NCBI RefSeq assembly: GCF_003945545.1
Contig: NZ_CP029617.1
Coordinates: forward strand, 7,653,001-7,717,000
Length of the DNA stretch: 64,000 nt
DNA from: Streptomyces sp. WAC 01529
GTDB taxonomy: Bacteria; Actinomycetota; Actinomycetes; Streptomycetales; Streptomycetaceae
Direction: 5' to 3'
Notes under the pieces: model-generated
What the model was told of the DNA's origin: nothing
What the model saw: the letters and a program-made list of their open reading frames with translations, nothing else
The model's database searches: none
Part shown: piece after piece, positions 7,047 to 15,171 of the stretch
How the letters are laid out: each line of letters begins with the position of its first letter
How positions within the stretch are numbered: the first letter of the stretch is position 1
Translations under genes and position numbers: made by a program

Positions 7047-7967
7047 ATGCCGTTGCGCAGCGCCGCGAGGACCAACCTCGTGGACCTGGTCATCGCCCAG
7101 ATGGAGAGCCTGATCTCCGACGGCGAGTGGAAGGTCGGCGAGAAGATCCCCGCCGAGCCGCTCCTCGTGGAGCAGCTCGCCGTGGGCCGCAACACCGTGC
7201 GGGAGGCGGTCCGGGCCCTCGTGCACACCGGCATGCTGGAGCCGCGCCAGGGCGACGGCACCTATGTGCGGGCGAACAGCGACTTCGGCGCGGCCGTGCA
7301 GCGCAGACTGCGCAGAGCGGGGGTCCTGGAGGCGTACGAGGTCCGTGCCTGCCTGGAGCGGGACGCCGCCCGCCACGCCGCGGAGCGCCGCACGGAAGAA
7401 GACCTCGTGACGCTGCGGGCCGCACTCGCCGAGCGCGGGAAGGCGTGGGAGAGCGGGAACGTTGCGGCGTTCATCGACGCCGACATGGCCTTCCACCGCA
7501 CGGTCGCCGACGCGGCGCACAACAGCATCCTCGCCGAGCTGTACGGACACCTCAGCGATGTCCTGCGCGAGACGCTCCAGTCGGTCGTCGGCGCGCCGGT
7601 ACCGGACTCGGTCCGCCATCAGTTCGACGCGCACGAGGCGATCGTCGACGCCATCGAGGGGCGCGACCCGCGAGCCGCGGAGGCCGCGGTGCTCGCGCAC
7701 CTCGCCGAGGGAATGGCCGCGCTGCGGGAACAGCCGCTGGACGAGCGGCTGGCGGACGAGCGGCCGTTTGGCGAGCAGGCGCCGGGTGGACAGCCGCTGG
7801 GTGGGCCAGCGTCGGGCGGACAGGCGTTGGGCGGGCAGGTGTCGGGCGCGGGCGCGTCGGGCGAGCAGGCGTTGGGCGGACAGCCGTCGGGCGGACAAGC
7901 GTCGGGCGGGCAGCCGTCGGGCGAGTTCGGTTCCGCCGCGGGCAGGGCGGGAGCGGCGCATGAGTGA
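7047..7967 (+). CDS. FadR-type GntR regulator with repetitive C-terminal tail
   Basis: 306 residues. Winged helix at about 5-75 (PAEPLLVEQLAVGRNTVREAVRALVHTGMLEPRQGDGTYV); FCD effector domain at about 85-230, with the His-rich FHRTVADAAHNSIL block that usually binds metal and a carboxylate. After residue 230 there is a tail of about 65 residues made of Gly-Gly-Gln-Pro-Ser-like repeats that is not part of the family. The ATG at 7047 has GAGAAGG eight bases upstream; earlier GTG/TTG codons overlap the promoter. Its stop overlaps the start of the MFS gene, so the pair forms an operon. Confidence 0.85.
   Translation: MPLRSAARTNLVDLVIAQMESLISDGEWKVGEKIPAEPLLVEQLAVGRNTVREAVRALVHTGMLEPRQGDGTYVRANSDFGAAVQRRLRRAGVLEAYEVRACLERDAARHAAERRTEEDLVTLRAALAERGKAWESGNVAAFIDADMAFHRTVADAAHNSILAELYGHLSDVLRETLQSVVGAPVPDSVRHQFDAHEAIVDAIEGRDPRAAEAAVLAHLAEGMAALREQPLDERLADERPFGEQAPGGQPLGGPASGGQALGGQVSGAGASGEQALGGQPSGGQASGGQPSGEFGSAAGRAGAAHE
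7771..7926 (+). repeat. 15-bp tandem repeat encoding the (S/A)GGQ(P/A) tail
   Basis: About ten degenerate copies of a 15-bp unit (GCGGGCAGCCGTCGG-like), in frame with the GntR regulator and coding Gly-Gly-Gln-Pro/Ala-Ser/Leu. In-frame expansion by slippage is the likely origin. The antisense frames read as Arg/Leu-rich repeats and are shadows. Confidence 0.8.
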
Positions 7968-9234
7968 GTCGGTACGGTCCGCCGCCCAGGCCGACCACGA
8001 CAGCGCGGCGGCACCCGCGGGGCCGGGGCCGGGTCCGCGGGCGCCCGCCGTCGCCGGGCGCCGCGCGCTGCTCCTCGCTCTCGGGGTCGTCCTCCTCGCG
8101 CTCAACCTCCGCCCCGCCCTCGTCGCCGTCTCCCCGCTCGCCGACACCATCCGCGACGACAGCGGCATGTCGGCCTCCGCCATCAGCCTGCTCACCGCCC
8201 TGCCACTGCTCTGCTTCGGCCTCCTCGCGCCGATCGCGCCCCGGCTGGGCCGCCGCTTCGGCATGGAGCGCTCGCTGTTCGGCACGATGGCGCTGATCTG
8301 CGCGGGCACGGCGCTGCGCCTGCTCGACTCGGTCGTCGCGCTCTTCGCGGGAACCGTCGTCATCGGCGCGGGCATCGCCGTCGCCAACGTCCTGCTGCCC
8401 GGCCTGATCAAGCGGGACTTCCCCGCGAAGGCCGGCCTCATGACCGGCCTGTACTCGATGTCACTGTTCGGCGGCGCCGCCCTCGCGGCTGGCGTCACCC
8501 TGCCCGTGCAGACGGCCAGCGGCATGAACTGGCGTACCACGCTGGCCTGTTGGGGCGCCCTCGCGCTCGTCGCGCTGCTCGTGTGGCTGCCGCGGCTGCG
8601 GTCGCGGACGCGGGTGGACGCGGGGGCGGCCCGGCAGGCGGCGCACCCCGTACGCGGCCTGTGGCGCTCCCCGCTGGCCTGGCAGGTCACCGCCTACATG
8701 GGCTTGCAGTCCCTCAACTACTACGCGGCGGCCGCCTGGTTGCCGACGGTGTTCCAGGACGCCGGCATGGCCCCGGGCGACGCGGGCTGGATGCTCTCCT
8801 TCTCCTCGCTGCTCGGTATCGCGGGCTCCTTCCTCGCCCCGGTGGTCGTCGGCCGGCGGCTGCGCTCGGGCACCCTCGCCGCGCTCGGCGCCGGGCTGTG
8901 CGCGCTGGGCTTCGGGGGCCTGCTCGCCGCGCCGGTCGGCGGCGCCTACCTCTGGATGACGCTGCTCGGCCTCGGCCAGGGCGCGGCGATCAGCCTGGCG
9001 CTGCTCTTCATCGTGCAGCGCGCGCCCGACGCCCGGCACGCGGCGCAGCTCTCCAGCATGTCCCAGTGCTTCGGCTACATCCTCGCCGCGACCGGGCCGA
9101 CCGTCCTCGGCGCCGTCCACGACGCGTCGCACAGCTGGACCGTGCCGCTCGTGCTGCTGCTCGTCCTGCTCGTGCCGCAGGTCGCGGTGGGACTCGGCGC
9201 GGCGCGCGACAGGCAGGTGGCGGGCACCGGCTGA
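7960..9234 (+). CDS. MFS transporter, CynX/NimT type
   Basis: 424 residues with about twelve hydrophobic segments from residue 35 on. ALNLRPALVAVSPLADTIRDDSGMSASAISLLTALPLLCFGLLAPIAPRLGRRFG is the typical start of the CynX/NimT (cyanate or 2-nitroimidazole) MFS group. The ATG lies inside the end of the GntR gene (8-bp overlap), so the pair is translationally coupled. The regulator most likely controls expression of this transporter in response to its substrate, which cannot be read from the sequence. Confidence 0.85.
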   Translation: MSESVRSAAQADHDSAAAPAGPGPGPRAPAVAGRRALLLALGVVLLALNLRPALVAVSPLADTIRDDSGMSASAISLLTALPLLCFGLLAPIAPRLGRRFGMERSLFGTMALICAGTALRLLDSVVALFAGTVVIGAGIAVANVLLPGLIKRDFPAKAGLMTGLYSMSLFGGAALAAGVTLPVQTASGMNWRTTLACWGALALVALLVWLPRLRSRTRVDAGAARQAAHPVRGLWRSPLAWQVTAYMGLQSLNYYAAAAWLPTVFQDAGMAPGDAGWMLSFSSLLGIAGSFLAPVVVGRRLRSGTLAALGAGLCALGFGGLLAAPVGGAYLWMTLLGLGQGAAISLALLFIVQRAPDARHAAQLSSMSQCFGYILAATGPTVLGAVHDASHSWTVPLVLLLVLLVPQVAVGLGAARDRQVAGTG

Positions 9235-9325
9235 GGCGGGCGCCCCCCCGGGGCCCGCACTGGCTGAGGCAGGCGTCCAACGGTGCCCGCACCGGCTGAG
9301 GCAGGCGTCCGCCAGGGTCGGCATC
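9229..9325. repeat. Three direct repeats between MFS and GNAT genes
   Basis: GGCTGAGGC(G/A)GGCG-type units begin at 9229, 9262 and 9294, each 32-33 bp long. The first overlaps the MFS stop codon. They are not inverted, so this is a tandem duplication rather than a terminator. Confidence 0.6.
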
Positions 9326-9404
9326 GGGCGGGGCGTGCTCGGGCAGGATGCACCCGGTGCGGTTTCCTCACGGCGCACCACGGCGGATCGAGAAGGGTGC
9401 AGCG

Positions 9405-10262
9405 ATGACGGATTCGGCCCCCGGGCGGCTCGCGGTCTCACGGGCGACGCTCGACGACTGGCGTGTGGTGACGGAGTGGGCGGCGGACGAGGGCTGGAAC
9501 CCCGGCCTCGGCGACGCCCCCTCGTTCTTCGCGCAGGACCCCGACGGGTTCTTCATCGGCCGCCTCGACGGCGAGCCCGTCTCCGCGGTCTCGGTGGTCA
9601 ACTACGGCGAGAGCTACGCCTTCCTCGGCTTCTACCTCGTCCGTCCCGACCAGCGCGGCCGCGGCTTCGGCCTCGCCACCTGGCGGGCGGGTCTCGCGCA
9701 CGCGGAGGGCCGGACCGTGGGCCTGGACGGCGTGCCCGACCAGCAGCCCAACTACCGCCGCTCCGGCTTCGCACGGGAGTACGGCACGCTCCGCTACATC
9801 GGCCCGCTCACCGCGGCAGCCGCGCCCGACCGGCACGTGCGTCCCGTCGAGGCCGCGGGCCTGAAGGCGCTCTTGGCGTACGACGGCTCGTGCCTGCCCG
9901 CCGACCGGCCGCGCTTCCTGGAGAGCTGGCTCGCCGCCCCCGGCCACCGCGCCCTCGCCCGCATCGTCGACGGAAGACTCACCGGGTACGGCGTGCTGCG
10001 CCCGGGCCGCGACGCGCCGCGCGTCGGGCCGCTGTTCGCGGACACGCGCGCCGACGCCGAGGCGCTCTTGGACGCGCTGGTCGCCGAGGCCGACGGTGCG
10101 CCCGTCGCCATGGACGTGCCCGAGTCGAACACGGAGGCCGTCGCGCTCGCCGAGGCCCGCGGCATGAAGCCCACCTTCGACACGGCCCGCATGTACACCG
10201 GGCCCGTGAGGGAGTTCGCGGGGGACCGGGTCTTCGGGGTCACCTCGCTCGAACTGGGCTGA
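9405..10262 (+). CDS. GNAT N-acetyltransferase with second C-terminal domain
   Basis: 285 residues. The first GNAT domain (about 8-130) has the acetyl-CoA loop in LVRPDQRGRGFGLATWR, matching Q/RxxGxG/A. The C-terminal half (about 140-285) resembles the Acetyltransf_18-type second domain seen in YitH/HolE-like proteins: PRFLESWLAAPGH, GYGVLRPGRDAPRVGPLFADTRADAEALLDAL, DVPESNTEAVALAEARGMKP. The ATG at 9405 follows GAGAAGGG. The substrate is unknown. A strong terminator follows. Confidence 0.8.
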   Translation: MTDSAPGRLAVSRATLDDWRVVTEWAADEGWNPGLGDAPSFFAQDPDGFFIGRLDGEPVSAVSVVNYGESYAFLGFYLVRPDQRGRGFGLATWRAGLAHAEGRTVGLDGVPDQQPNYRRSGFAREYGTLRYIGPLTAAAAPDRHVRPVEAAGLKALLAYDGSCLPADRPRFLESWLAAPGHRALARIVDGRLTGYGVLRPGRDAPRVGPLFADTRADAEALLDALVAEADGAPVAMDVPESNTEAVALAEARGMKPTFDTARMYTGPVREFAGDRVFGVTSLELG

Positions 10263-10296
10263 CCGGCCGGGCTCCGGGCAGCGCGAGACAGCACGG

Positions 10297-10335
10297 CGCC
10301 ACGGGCCGGGGACACATGGTCCCCGGCCCGTGGCG
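10297..10335. terminator. Strong hairpin terminator
   Basis: CGCCACGGGCCGGGGA pairs perfectly with TCCCCGGCCCGTGGCG (16 bp) over a 7-nt loop. It sits 35 bp past the GNAT stop and 59 bp before the convergent antitoxin-like gene end, so it may serve both. Confidence 0.8.
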
Positions 10336-10393
10336 TGCGGGAGTACGCGGGCTCAGCTGCTCCAGGTGTGGACGAAGGCGTGGGCCGCCGCCG

Positions 10394-10591
10394 TCACCGC
10401 TGGGACGAGGGAGGCTCCTGGCCGCTGTCCCCGCCGAACTGTTCCCGGAGCCTGTCCTGAGCGGTGTCGACCTGTCCGCTGTACTTGCCCTGGGTCTTCC
10501 CGTCGACGAAGTCGCCGGCCTTGTCGATGCCCTGGCCGGCCTTTTCCTCGTGGCCCTTGAGCATCTGCTTGAGCTTGTCCATCACAGACAT
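10394..10591 (-). CDS. MT0933-like antitoxin family small protein
   Basis: 65 residues: MSVMDKLKQMLKGHEEKA then GIDKAGDFVDGKTQGKYSGQVDTAQDRLREQF, a pattern characteristic of the mycobacterial MT0933-type antitoxin family (also called CsbD-like in older notes). AGGAGG precedes the ATG. It is a very charged, likely helical or unstructured protein. No toxin gene is adjacent, so the antitoxin name reflects family membership only and not a demonstrated toxin-antitoxin pair. Confidence 0.75.
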   Translation of the reverse strand: MSVMDKLKQMLKGHEEKAGQGIDKAGDFVDGKTQGKYSGQVDTAQDRLREQFGGDSGQEPPSSQR

Positions 10592-10672
10592 CGTCGGCCT
10601 CCTAGGTGTGAGCCGTCGGTACCAGCATGGGGCGTCATCGCCCGCACCGCATCCGGGGCCGCTCCCGCCCCC

Positions 10673-12988
10673 TCAGGTGATCGTCAGCCGCCGCTTGGCC
10701 CCGGCCTCGGAGCTGGCGCCGACGTAGAGGTCCACCGCGCCCTCCTCGACGCGGAACTCCCCCTCCTGGGCGTTGGTCCAGAAACCGAGATCGTCGGCGC
10801 CGATCCGGAAGCGGACAGTCCTGGATTTTCCGGGCTCCAGCGTGACCCGGCGGAAACCGCGCAGCTTGCGCACCGGCTGGGTGATGCTCGCCGCGATGTC
10901 ATGGACGTACAACTGGACGACCTCGTCGCCCGCGCGGTCCCCGGTGTTGGTGACGCTCACCGACACCTCCAGAGTGTCGCCCTCGCGCAGGGCGGCCGCG
11001 GAGATGCGCTCGCGGCTCAGCCTCGGCTCGCCGATCGCGAAGGTCGTGTAGCTCAGGCCGTGCCCGAACGCGAACTGCGGGCCGGGGGGCAGGTCCAGAT
11101 ACTTCGACGTGTACTTGTTCTCCGCGTCGTAGGGGCGGCCCGTCGACTCGTGGTTGTAGTGGACCGGGATCTGTCCGACCGTGCGCGGGAACGACACGGG
11201 CAGCTTGCCGCCGGGGACTGCCTTGCCGAAGAGCACGTCGGCGATGGCGTTGCCCGCCTCCAGGCCCGGATGCCAGGCTTCAAGGACGGCGGGGGCGGAG
11301 CCGAGCCAGTCGCCCATGGTCAGCGGGCGGCCGTTGACCAGGACGACCACGAACGGCTTCCCGGTCGCCGCGACGGCCGCCACCAGCTTCTCCTGGCCGC
11401 CGGGCAGACCGATGTCGCTGCGCGCGGCGGCCTCACCGCTCATCGCGGGCGGCTCGCCCACCACGACCACCGTGACCTCGGCGGACCTCGCGGCGGCCAC
11501 CGCCTTCGGAATGCCCGCGGTGTCCCCGCCCTCCGGGGCGACGCCCCGGGCGTACGTCACCTTCGCGTCCGGTACCGCGCGCCGGACGGCGTCGAGGACC
11601 TTCACCGAGGGGTACTTCTTCACGGCACCCGCAAACGACCACGTGCCGAGGAGGTCGTCGGAGTCGCCGAACGGGCCGACGACCGCGAGGGACTTGACGG
11701 AGCGCTTCAGGGGGAGCGCCTTGTCCTCGTTCTTCAGGAGGACCATCGAGCGGGCGGCCGCCGCACGTGCCGCCTCGCGCGCGGCGGGGGTCGGGCCGTC
11801 GATGGCGGCGCTCTCGTCCACGTACGGATCCTCGAAGAGCCCGAGGTCGGCCTTGAGGCGCAGGACGCGGGTGACCGCGTCGTCGAGCCGCCGCTCGCTG
11901 ATCCTGCCCTCGCGCAGCAGCTTCTTGCCGTGCACGACGAGATGCGTGCTGGTCATCTCTATGTCGACGCCCGCGTTGAGGGAGAGGCGGGCCGCGGCCG
12001 CGCCGTCCTCGGCGAAGCCGTGCGGGATCAGCTCCTGGACGCCGGCCCAGTCGCTGACGACGACGCCGTCGAAGCCCCACTCCTTCTTCAGGATGTCGGT
12101 GAGGGTGTGGGTGTTGCCGTGCGCGGGGATGCCGCTGACGGTGTTGAAAGAGGCCATGACCGTGGCCGCGCCCGCGTCCAACGCCGCCTTGAACGGCGGG
12201 AGGTAGAGCGCGCGCAGTCGTGACTCCGAGACGTCCACGGTGTTGTAGTCGCGCCCGCCCTCCGCGCCGCCGTAGGCCACGAAGTGCTTGGCGCAGGCGG
12301 CGACCCGGTCCTTCGCGCCGTACGCCGCGCGGCCGTCGTCGTCCGGCTCGCCCTGGTAGCCCCGCACCTTCGCCGCGGCGAACGCCGCCGTCAGCCAGGG
12401 ATCCTCGCCGTTGCTCTCGGCGATCCGGCCCCAGCGGGGCTCGTGCGTGACGTCCATCATCGGGGAGAACGTCCAGTGCACGCCGTTCGAACGGGCCTCC
12501 CGCGCCGAGACCTCGCCGTCCGCCTCGGCCACGTCCGGGTCGAAGCTCGCCGCCTGCGCCAGCGGGATCGGGAACGTCGTCCAGAAGCCGTGGATGACAT
12601 CGAGCCCGAAAAGCAGCGGAATGCCGAGCCGGGACTCCTCGACGGCGATGCGTTGCAGGGCGTTGGTGGTCTTCGCGCCGTAGACGCTGAGCACCGAACC
12701 GAGCCGTCCCGCGCGGGCCGCGTCCTCCACGTCCTTCGTGGCACCGCCGCCGGGGCCGGTCTCCCAGGCCCACGGGAGCTGCTGGAGCTGCCCCAGCTTC
12801 TCTTCGACCGTCATACGGGCGAGCAGCCCCCGGATCCTGTGGTCGTGGCGGGCGGCCGCGGGCCCGGGCCGGCCGGGCGCGGCCTCGGCGGCGGCCGTTT
12901 CCGCTGCTCCGGCGGCACCCACCGCGCCTCCCGCGACCGCCGTGCCGCCGATCGCGGACAGCAGAGTACGCCTTCGTACATCGCGCAT
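10673..12988 (-). CDS. Tat-exported GH3 beta-glucosidase/xylosidase
   Basis: 771 residues. RRRTLLSAIGG at the N-terminus followed by an Ala-rich stretch is a twin-arginine signal. The GH3 N-terminal TIM barrel (about 55-390) holds KHF (about 234) and the nucleophile Asp of VVSDWAG (about D313). The C-terminal alpha/beta sandwich has GEPPAMSGEAAARSD, which supplies a loop acid. A fibronectin III-like domain closes the protein (about 680-765). This is a BglX-like layout that releases terminal beta-linked glucose or related sugars from oligosaccharides outside the membrane. It stands alone. Precise sugar specificity cannot be inferred. Confidence 0.92.
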   Translation of the reverse strand: MRDVRRRTLLSAIGGTAVAGGAVGAAGAAETAAAEAAPGRPGPAAARHDHRIRGLLARMTVEEKLGQLQQLPWAWETGPGGGATKDVEDAARAGRLGSVLSVYGAKTTNALQRIAVEESRLGIPLLFGLDVIHGFWTTFPIPLAQAASFDPDVAEADGEVSAREARSNGVHWTFSPMMDVTHEPRWGRIAESNGEDPWLTAAFAAAKVRGYQGEPDDDGRAAYGAKDRVAACAKHFVAYGGAEGGRDYNTVDVSESRLRALYLPPFKAALDAGAATVMASFNTVSGIPAHGNTHTLTDILKKEWGFDGVVVSDWAGVQELIPHGFAEDGAAAARLSLNAGVDIEMTSTHLVVHGKKLLREGRISERRLDDAVTRVLRLKADLGLFEDPYVDESAAIDGPTPAAREAARAAAARSMVLLKNEDKALPLKRSVKSLAVVGPFGDSDDLLGTWSFAGAVKKYPSVKVLDAVRRAVPDAKVTYARGVAPEGGDTAGIPKAVAAARSAEVTVVVVGEPPAMSGEAAARSDIGLPGGQEKLVAAVAATGKPFVVVLVNGRPLTMGDWLGSAPAVLEAWHPGLEAGNAIADVLFGKAVPGGKLPVSFPRTVGQIPVHYNHESTGRPYDAENKYTSKYLDLPPGPQFAFGHGLSYTTFAIGEPRLSRERISAAALREGDTLEVSVSVTNTGDRAGDEVVQLYVHDIAASITQPVRKLRGFRRVTLEPGKSRTVRFRIGADDLGFWTNAQEGEFRVEEGAVDLYVGASSEAGAKRRLTIT

Positions 12989-13128
12989 GCGTTCGCCTTC
13001 TCACCTCGGAGCGGGGATAACTTCTGCGGTGGCCACAGGAGTTGAAGCGAAAGTACGTTCCCGATACATGCGGGTCAACAGACGCGACGGGGGCGGGAGC
13101 GAGGAGTGCGCGGCGGGCGGGTGAACCC

Positions 13129-13159
13129 TTGACCTCAAGTTTGGTTGAGGTCATAACGT
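13129..13159 (+). promoter_or_regulatory. SoxR/MerR-type promoter of the ABC exporter
   Basis: TTGACC (-35, 13129-13134) and TAACGT (-10, 13154-13159) are separated by 19 bp, the over-long spacer used by MerR-family activators. The spacer region contains a perfect inverted repeat TGACCTCAA-GTTTGG-TTGAGGTCA (13130-13153), close to the SoxR box CCTCAAG...TTGAGG. The expected start of transcription is at or next to the ATG at 13167, suggesting a leaderless mRNA. Confidence 0.75.
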
Positions 13160-13166
13160 TCCTCCC

Positions 13167-15086
13167 ATGAGCATGGAAACCACCGCCTGGAACCAGCTGT
13201 ACAGCGTCATGCACGCACAGCAGGACCGCCGCCCCTTCGCCCGTGCCACGCTGCGCCGCATCGGCGCCTTCGCGCGGCCCCACCGCACACGCATCTGGCA
13301 GTTCGTGCTGCTGAGCGTCGTCACCGCACTGCTGGCCGTCGCGACCCCCGTACTCGCGGGGAAGGTCGTCAACGCCATCGTCTCCGGCGCCGACTCCGCG
13401 ACCGTCGTGCGCTACGCCCTGCTGATCGCCGCCATCGCGCTCGCCGAGGCCGGGATCGGACTGCTGAGCCGCTGGCTCTCGGCGAACCTCGGTGAAGGGC
13501 TCATCCTCGACCTGCGGACCGCCGTCTTCGACCACGTCCAGCGCATGCCCGTCGCCTTCTTCACCCGCACCCGCACCGGGGCGCTCGTCAGCCGCCTCAA
13601 CAACGACGTGATCGGCGCGCAGCGCGCCTTCAGCAACACACTCTCCGGGGTCGTCGGCAACATCGTCACCCTGCTGCTCACCCTCGTCGTCATGCTCACC
13701 CTTTCGTGGCAGATCACCCTGCTGGCGCTGGTCCTGCTCCCCGTGTTCGTCGTGCCCGCCCGCCGCATGGGATCGAAGATGGCCAGGCTCCAGCGGGAGG
13801 CCGCCCACCACAACGCCGCCATGGGCACCCGGATGACCGAGCGCTTCTCTGCGCCCGGCGCCACCCTGATCAAGCTCTTCGGCCGGCCCGGCGACGAGTC
13901 CGCCGAGTTCGCGGCGCGGGCCCACCGGGTGCGTGACATCGGCGTACGCACCGCCATGACGCAGTCCGCGTTCATCACCGCGCTCACCCTGGTCTCGGCG
14001 CTCGCCCTCGCCCTGGTCTACGGCCTCGGCGGGTACTTCGCCCTGGAGGGCACGCTGAAGGCGGGGGCCATCGTCTCGCTCGCGCTGCTGCTCACCCGGC
14101 TCTACGCGCCGCTGACGTCCCTCGCGGGAGCGCGCGTCGAGGTCATGAGCGCGCTCGTCAGCTTCGAGCGGGTCTTCGAGATCCTCGACCTGAAGCCGCT
14201 CATCGAGGAGAAGAAGGACGCGGTGCCCGTCCCCGAAGGCCCCGTGGCCGTCGAGTTCGACAACGTCCGCTTCGGCTACCCCGCCGCCGACAAGGTCTCC
14301 CTCGCCTCCCTCGAAGAGGTCGGCTCGCTCGACACCCGCGGCGGCGACGAGGTCCTGCACGGCGTGTCGTTCCGCGCCGAACCCGGCCAGACCATCGCGC
14401 TCGTCGGCTCCTCCGGAGCGGGCAAGTCGACCATCGCGCAACTGCTGCCTCGGCTGTACGACACCGACGAGGGGAGCGTGCGGATCGGCGGCGTCGACGT
14501 ACGCGACCTGACCGCCGAGTCCATGCGGGCCACCCTCGGCATGGTCACCCAGGACGGTCACCTCTTCCACGAGTCCGTCCGTGACAACCTGCTCCTCGCG
14601 AGGCCCGGCGCGACCGAGGACGAACTCTGGGACGTGCTGCGGCGCTCCCGGCTCGAAGACCTCGTGCGCTCCCTGCCCGACGGGCTCGACACGGTGGTCG
14701 GCGAGCGCGGCTACCGGCTCTCCGGCGGCGAGCGGCAGCGGATGACCATCGCCCGGCTGCTCCTGGCACGCCAGCGGGTCGTCATCCTCGACGAGGCGAC
14801 GGCCCACCTCGACAACACCTCGGAGGCCGCCGTCCAGGAAGCACTCGGCGAGGCCCTCGCGGGACGCACCGCCGTGGTGATCGCCCACCGGCTCTCCACG
14901 GTGCGCTCCGCCGACCTGATCCTCGTCGTCGAGGCGGGGCGGATCGTGGAGCGCGGCACGCACGAGGAACTGCTCGCGCTGGAGGGGCGGTACGCGGAGC
15001 TGTACCGCACGCAGTTCGCCAAGGGAGCCCACGCGGCGGAGCCTGCGGGGACGGCGGGCGCGGCGGAGCCGGTGGGTGCCGTCTGA
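13167..15086 (+). CDS. ABC exporter half-transporter (fused membrane and ATPase domains)
   Basis: 639 residues. Six membrane helices occupy about 45-320 (IWQFVLLSVVTALLAVATPVLAG first). The ATPase domain has Walker A GSSGAGKST, signature LSGGERQRM, Walker B RVVILDEAT and switch His in VVIAHRLS. It is an ABCB-type exporter that works as a homodimer, probably pumping out a hydrophobic or redox-active compound. The SoxR-type promoter links it to SoxR-controlled ABC transporters known in Streptomyces, which respond to endogenous redox-active antibiotics. The ATG at 13167 lies 7 bp past the -10, with no room for a leader ribosome site. Confidence 0.88.
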   Translation: MSMETTAWNQLYSVMHAQQDRRPFARATLRRIGAFARPHRTRIWQFVLLSVVTALLAVATPVLAGKVVNAIVSGADSATVVRYALLIAAIALAEAGIGLLSRWLSANLGEGLILDLRTAVFDHVQRMPVAFFTRTRTGALVSRLNNDVIGAQRAFSNTLSGVVGNIVTLLLTLVVMLTLSWQITLLALVLLPVFVVPARRMGSKMARLQREAAHHNAAMGTRMTERFSAPGATLIKLFGRPGDESAEFAARAHRVRDIGVRTAMTQSAFITALTLVSALALALVYGLGGYFALEGTLKAGAIVSLALLLTRLYAPLTSLAGARVEVMSALVSFERVFEILDLKPLIEEKKDAVPVPEGPVAVEFDNVRFGYPAADKVSLASLEEVGSLDTRGGDEVLHGVSFRAEPGQTIALVGSSGAGKSTIAQLLPRLYDTDEGSVRIGGVDVRDLTAESMRATLGMVTQDGHLFHESVRDNLLLARPGATEDELWDVLRRSRLEDLVRSLPDGLDTVVGERGYRLSGGERQRMTIARLLLARQRVVILDEATAHLDNTSEAAVQEALGEALAGRTAVVIAHRLSTVRSADLILVVEAGRIVERGTHEELLALEGRYAELYRTQFAKGAHAAEPAGTAGAAEPVGAV

Positions 15087-15171
15087 GGTGTGGGGCGGGC
15101 GTGGCCGGACGTCCACCAGGAGTTCATCGTTTCCCCACCAGCCACACGCCCTTCCGTGAGAGAAACCCCCC

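Noticed and set aside
6837-8690. A 617-codon open frame antisense to the GntR and MFS genes, with an Arg/Leu-rich repeat segment
   Set aside because: It is the shadow of the 15-bp repeat and high GC3 of the plus-strand genes; no ribosome site and no family resemblance.
10338-10400. Minus-strand tail reading VTAAAHAFVHTWSS then stop, possible gene remnant
   Set aside because: Only about 15 codons, with no upstream frame or homology that I can recognise; it may be chance.
10394-10591. Toxin-antitoxin pair
   Set aside because: The antitoxin-like small protein has no toxin gene on either side.
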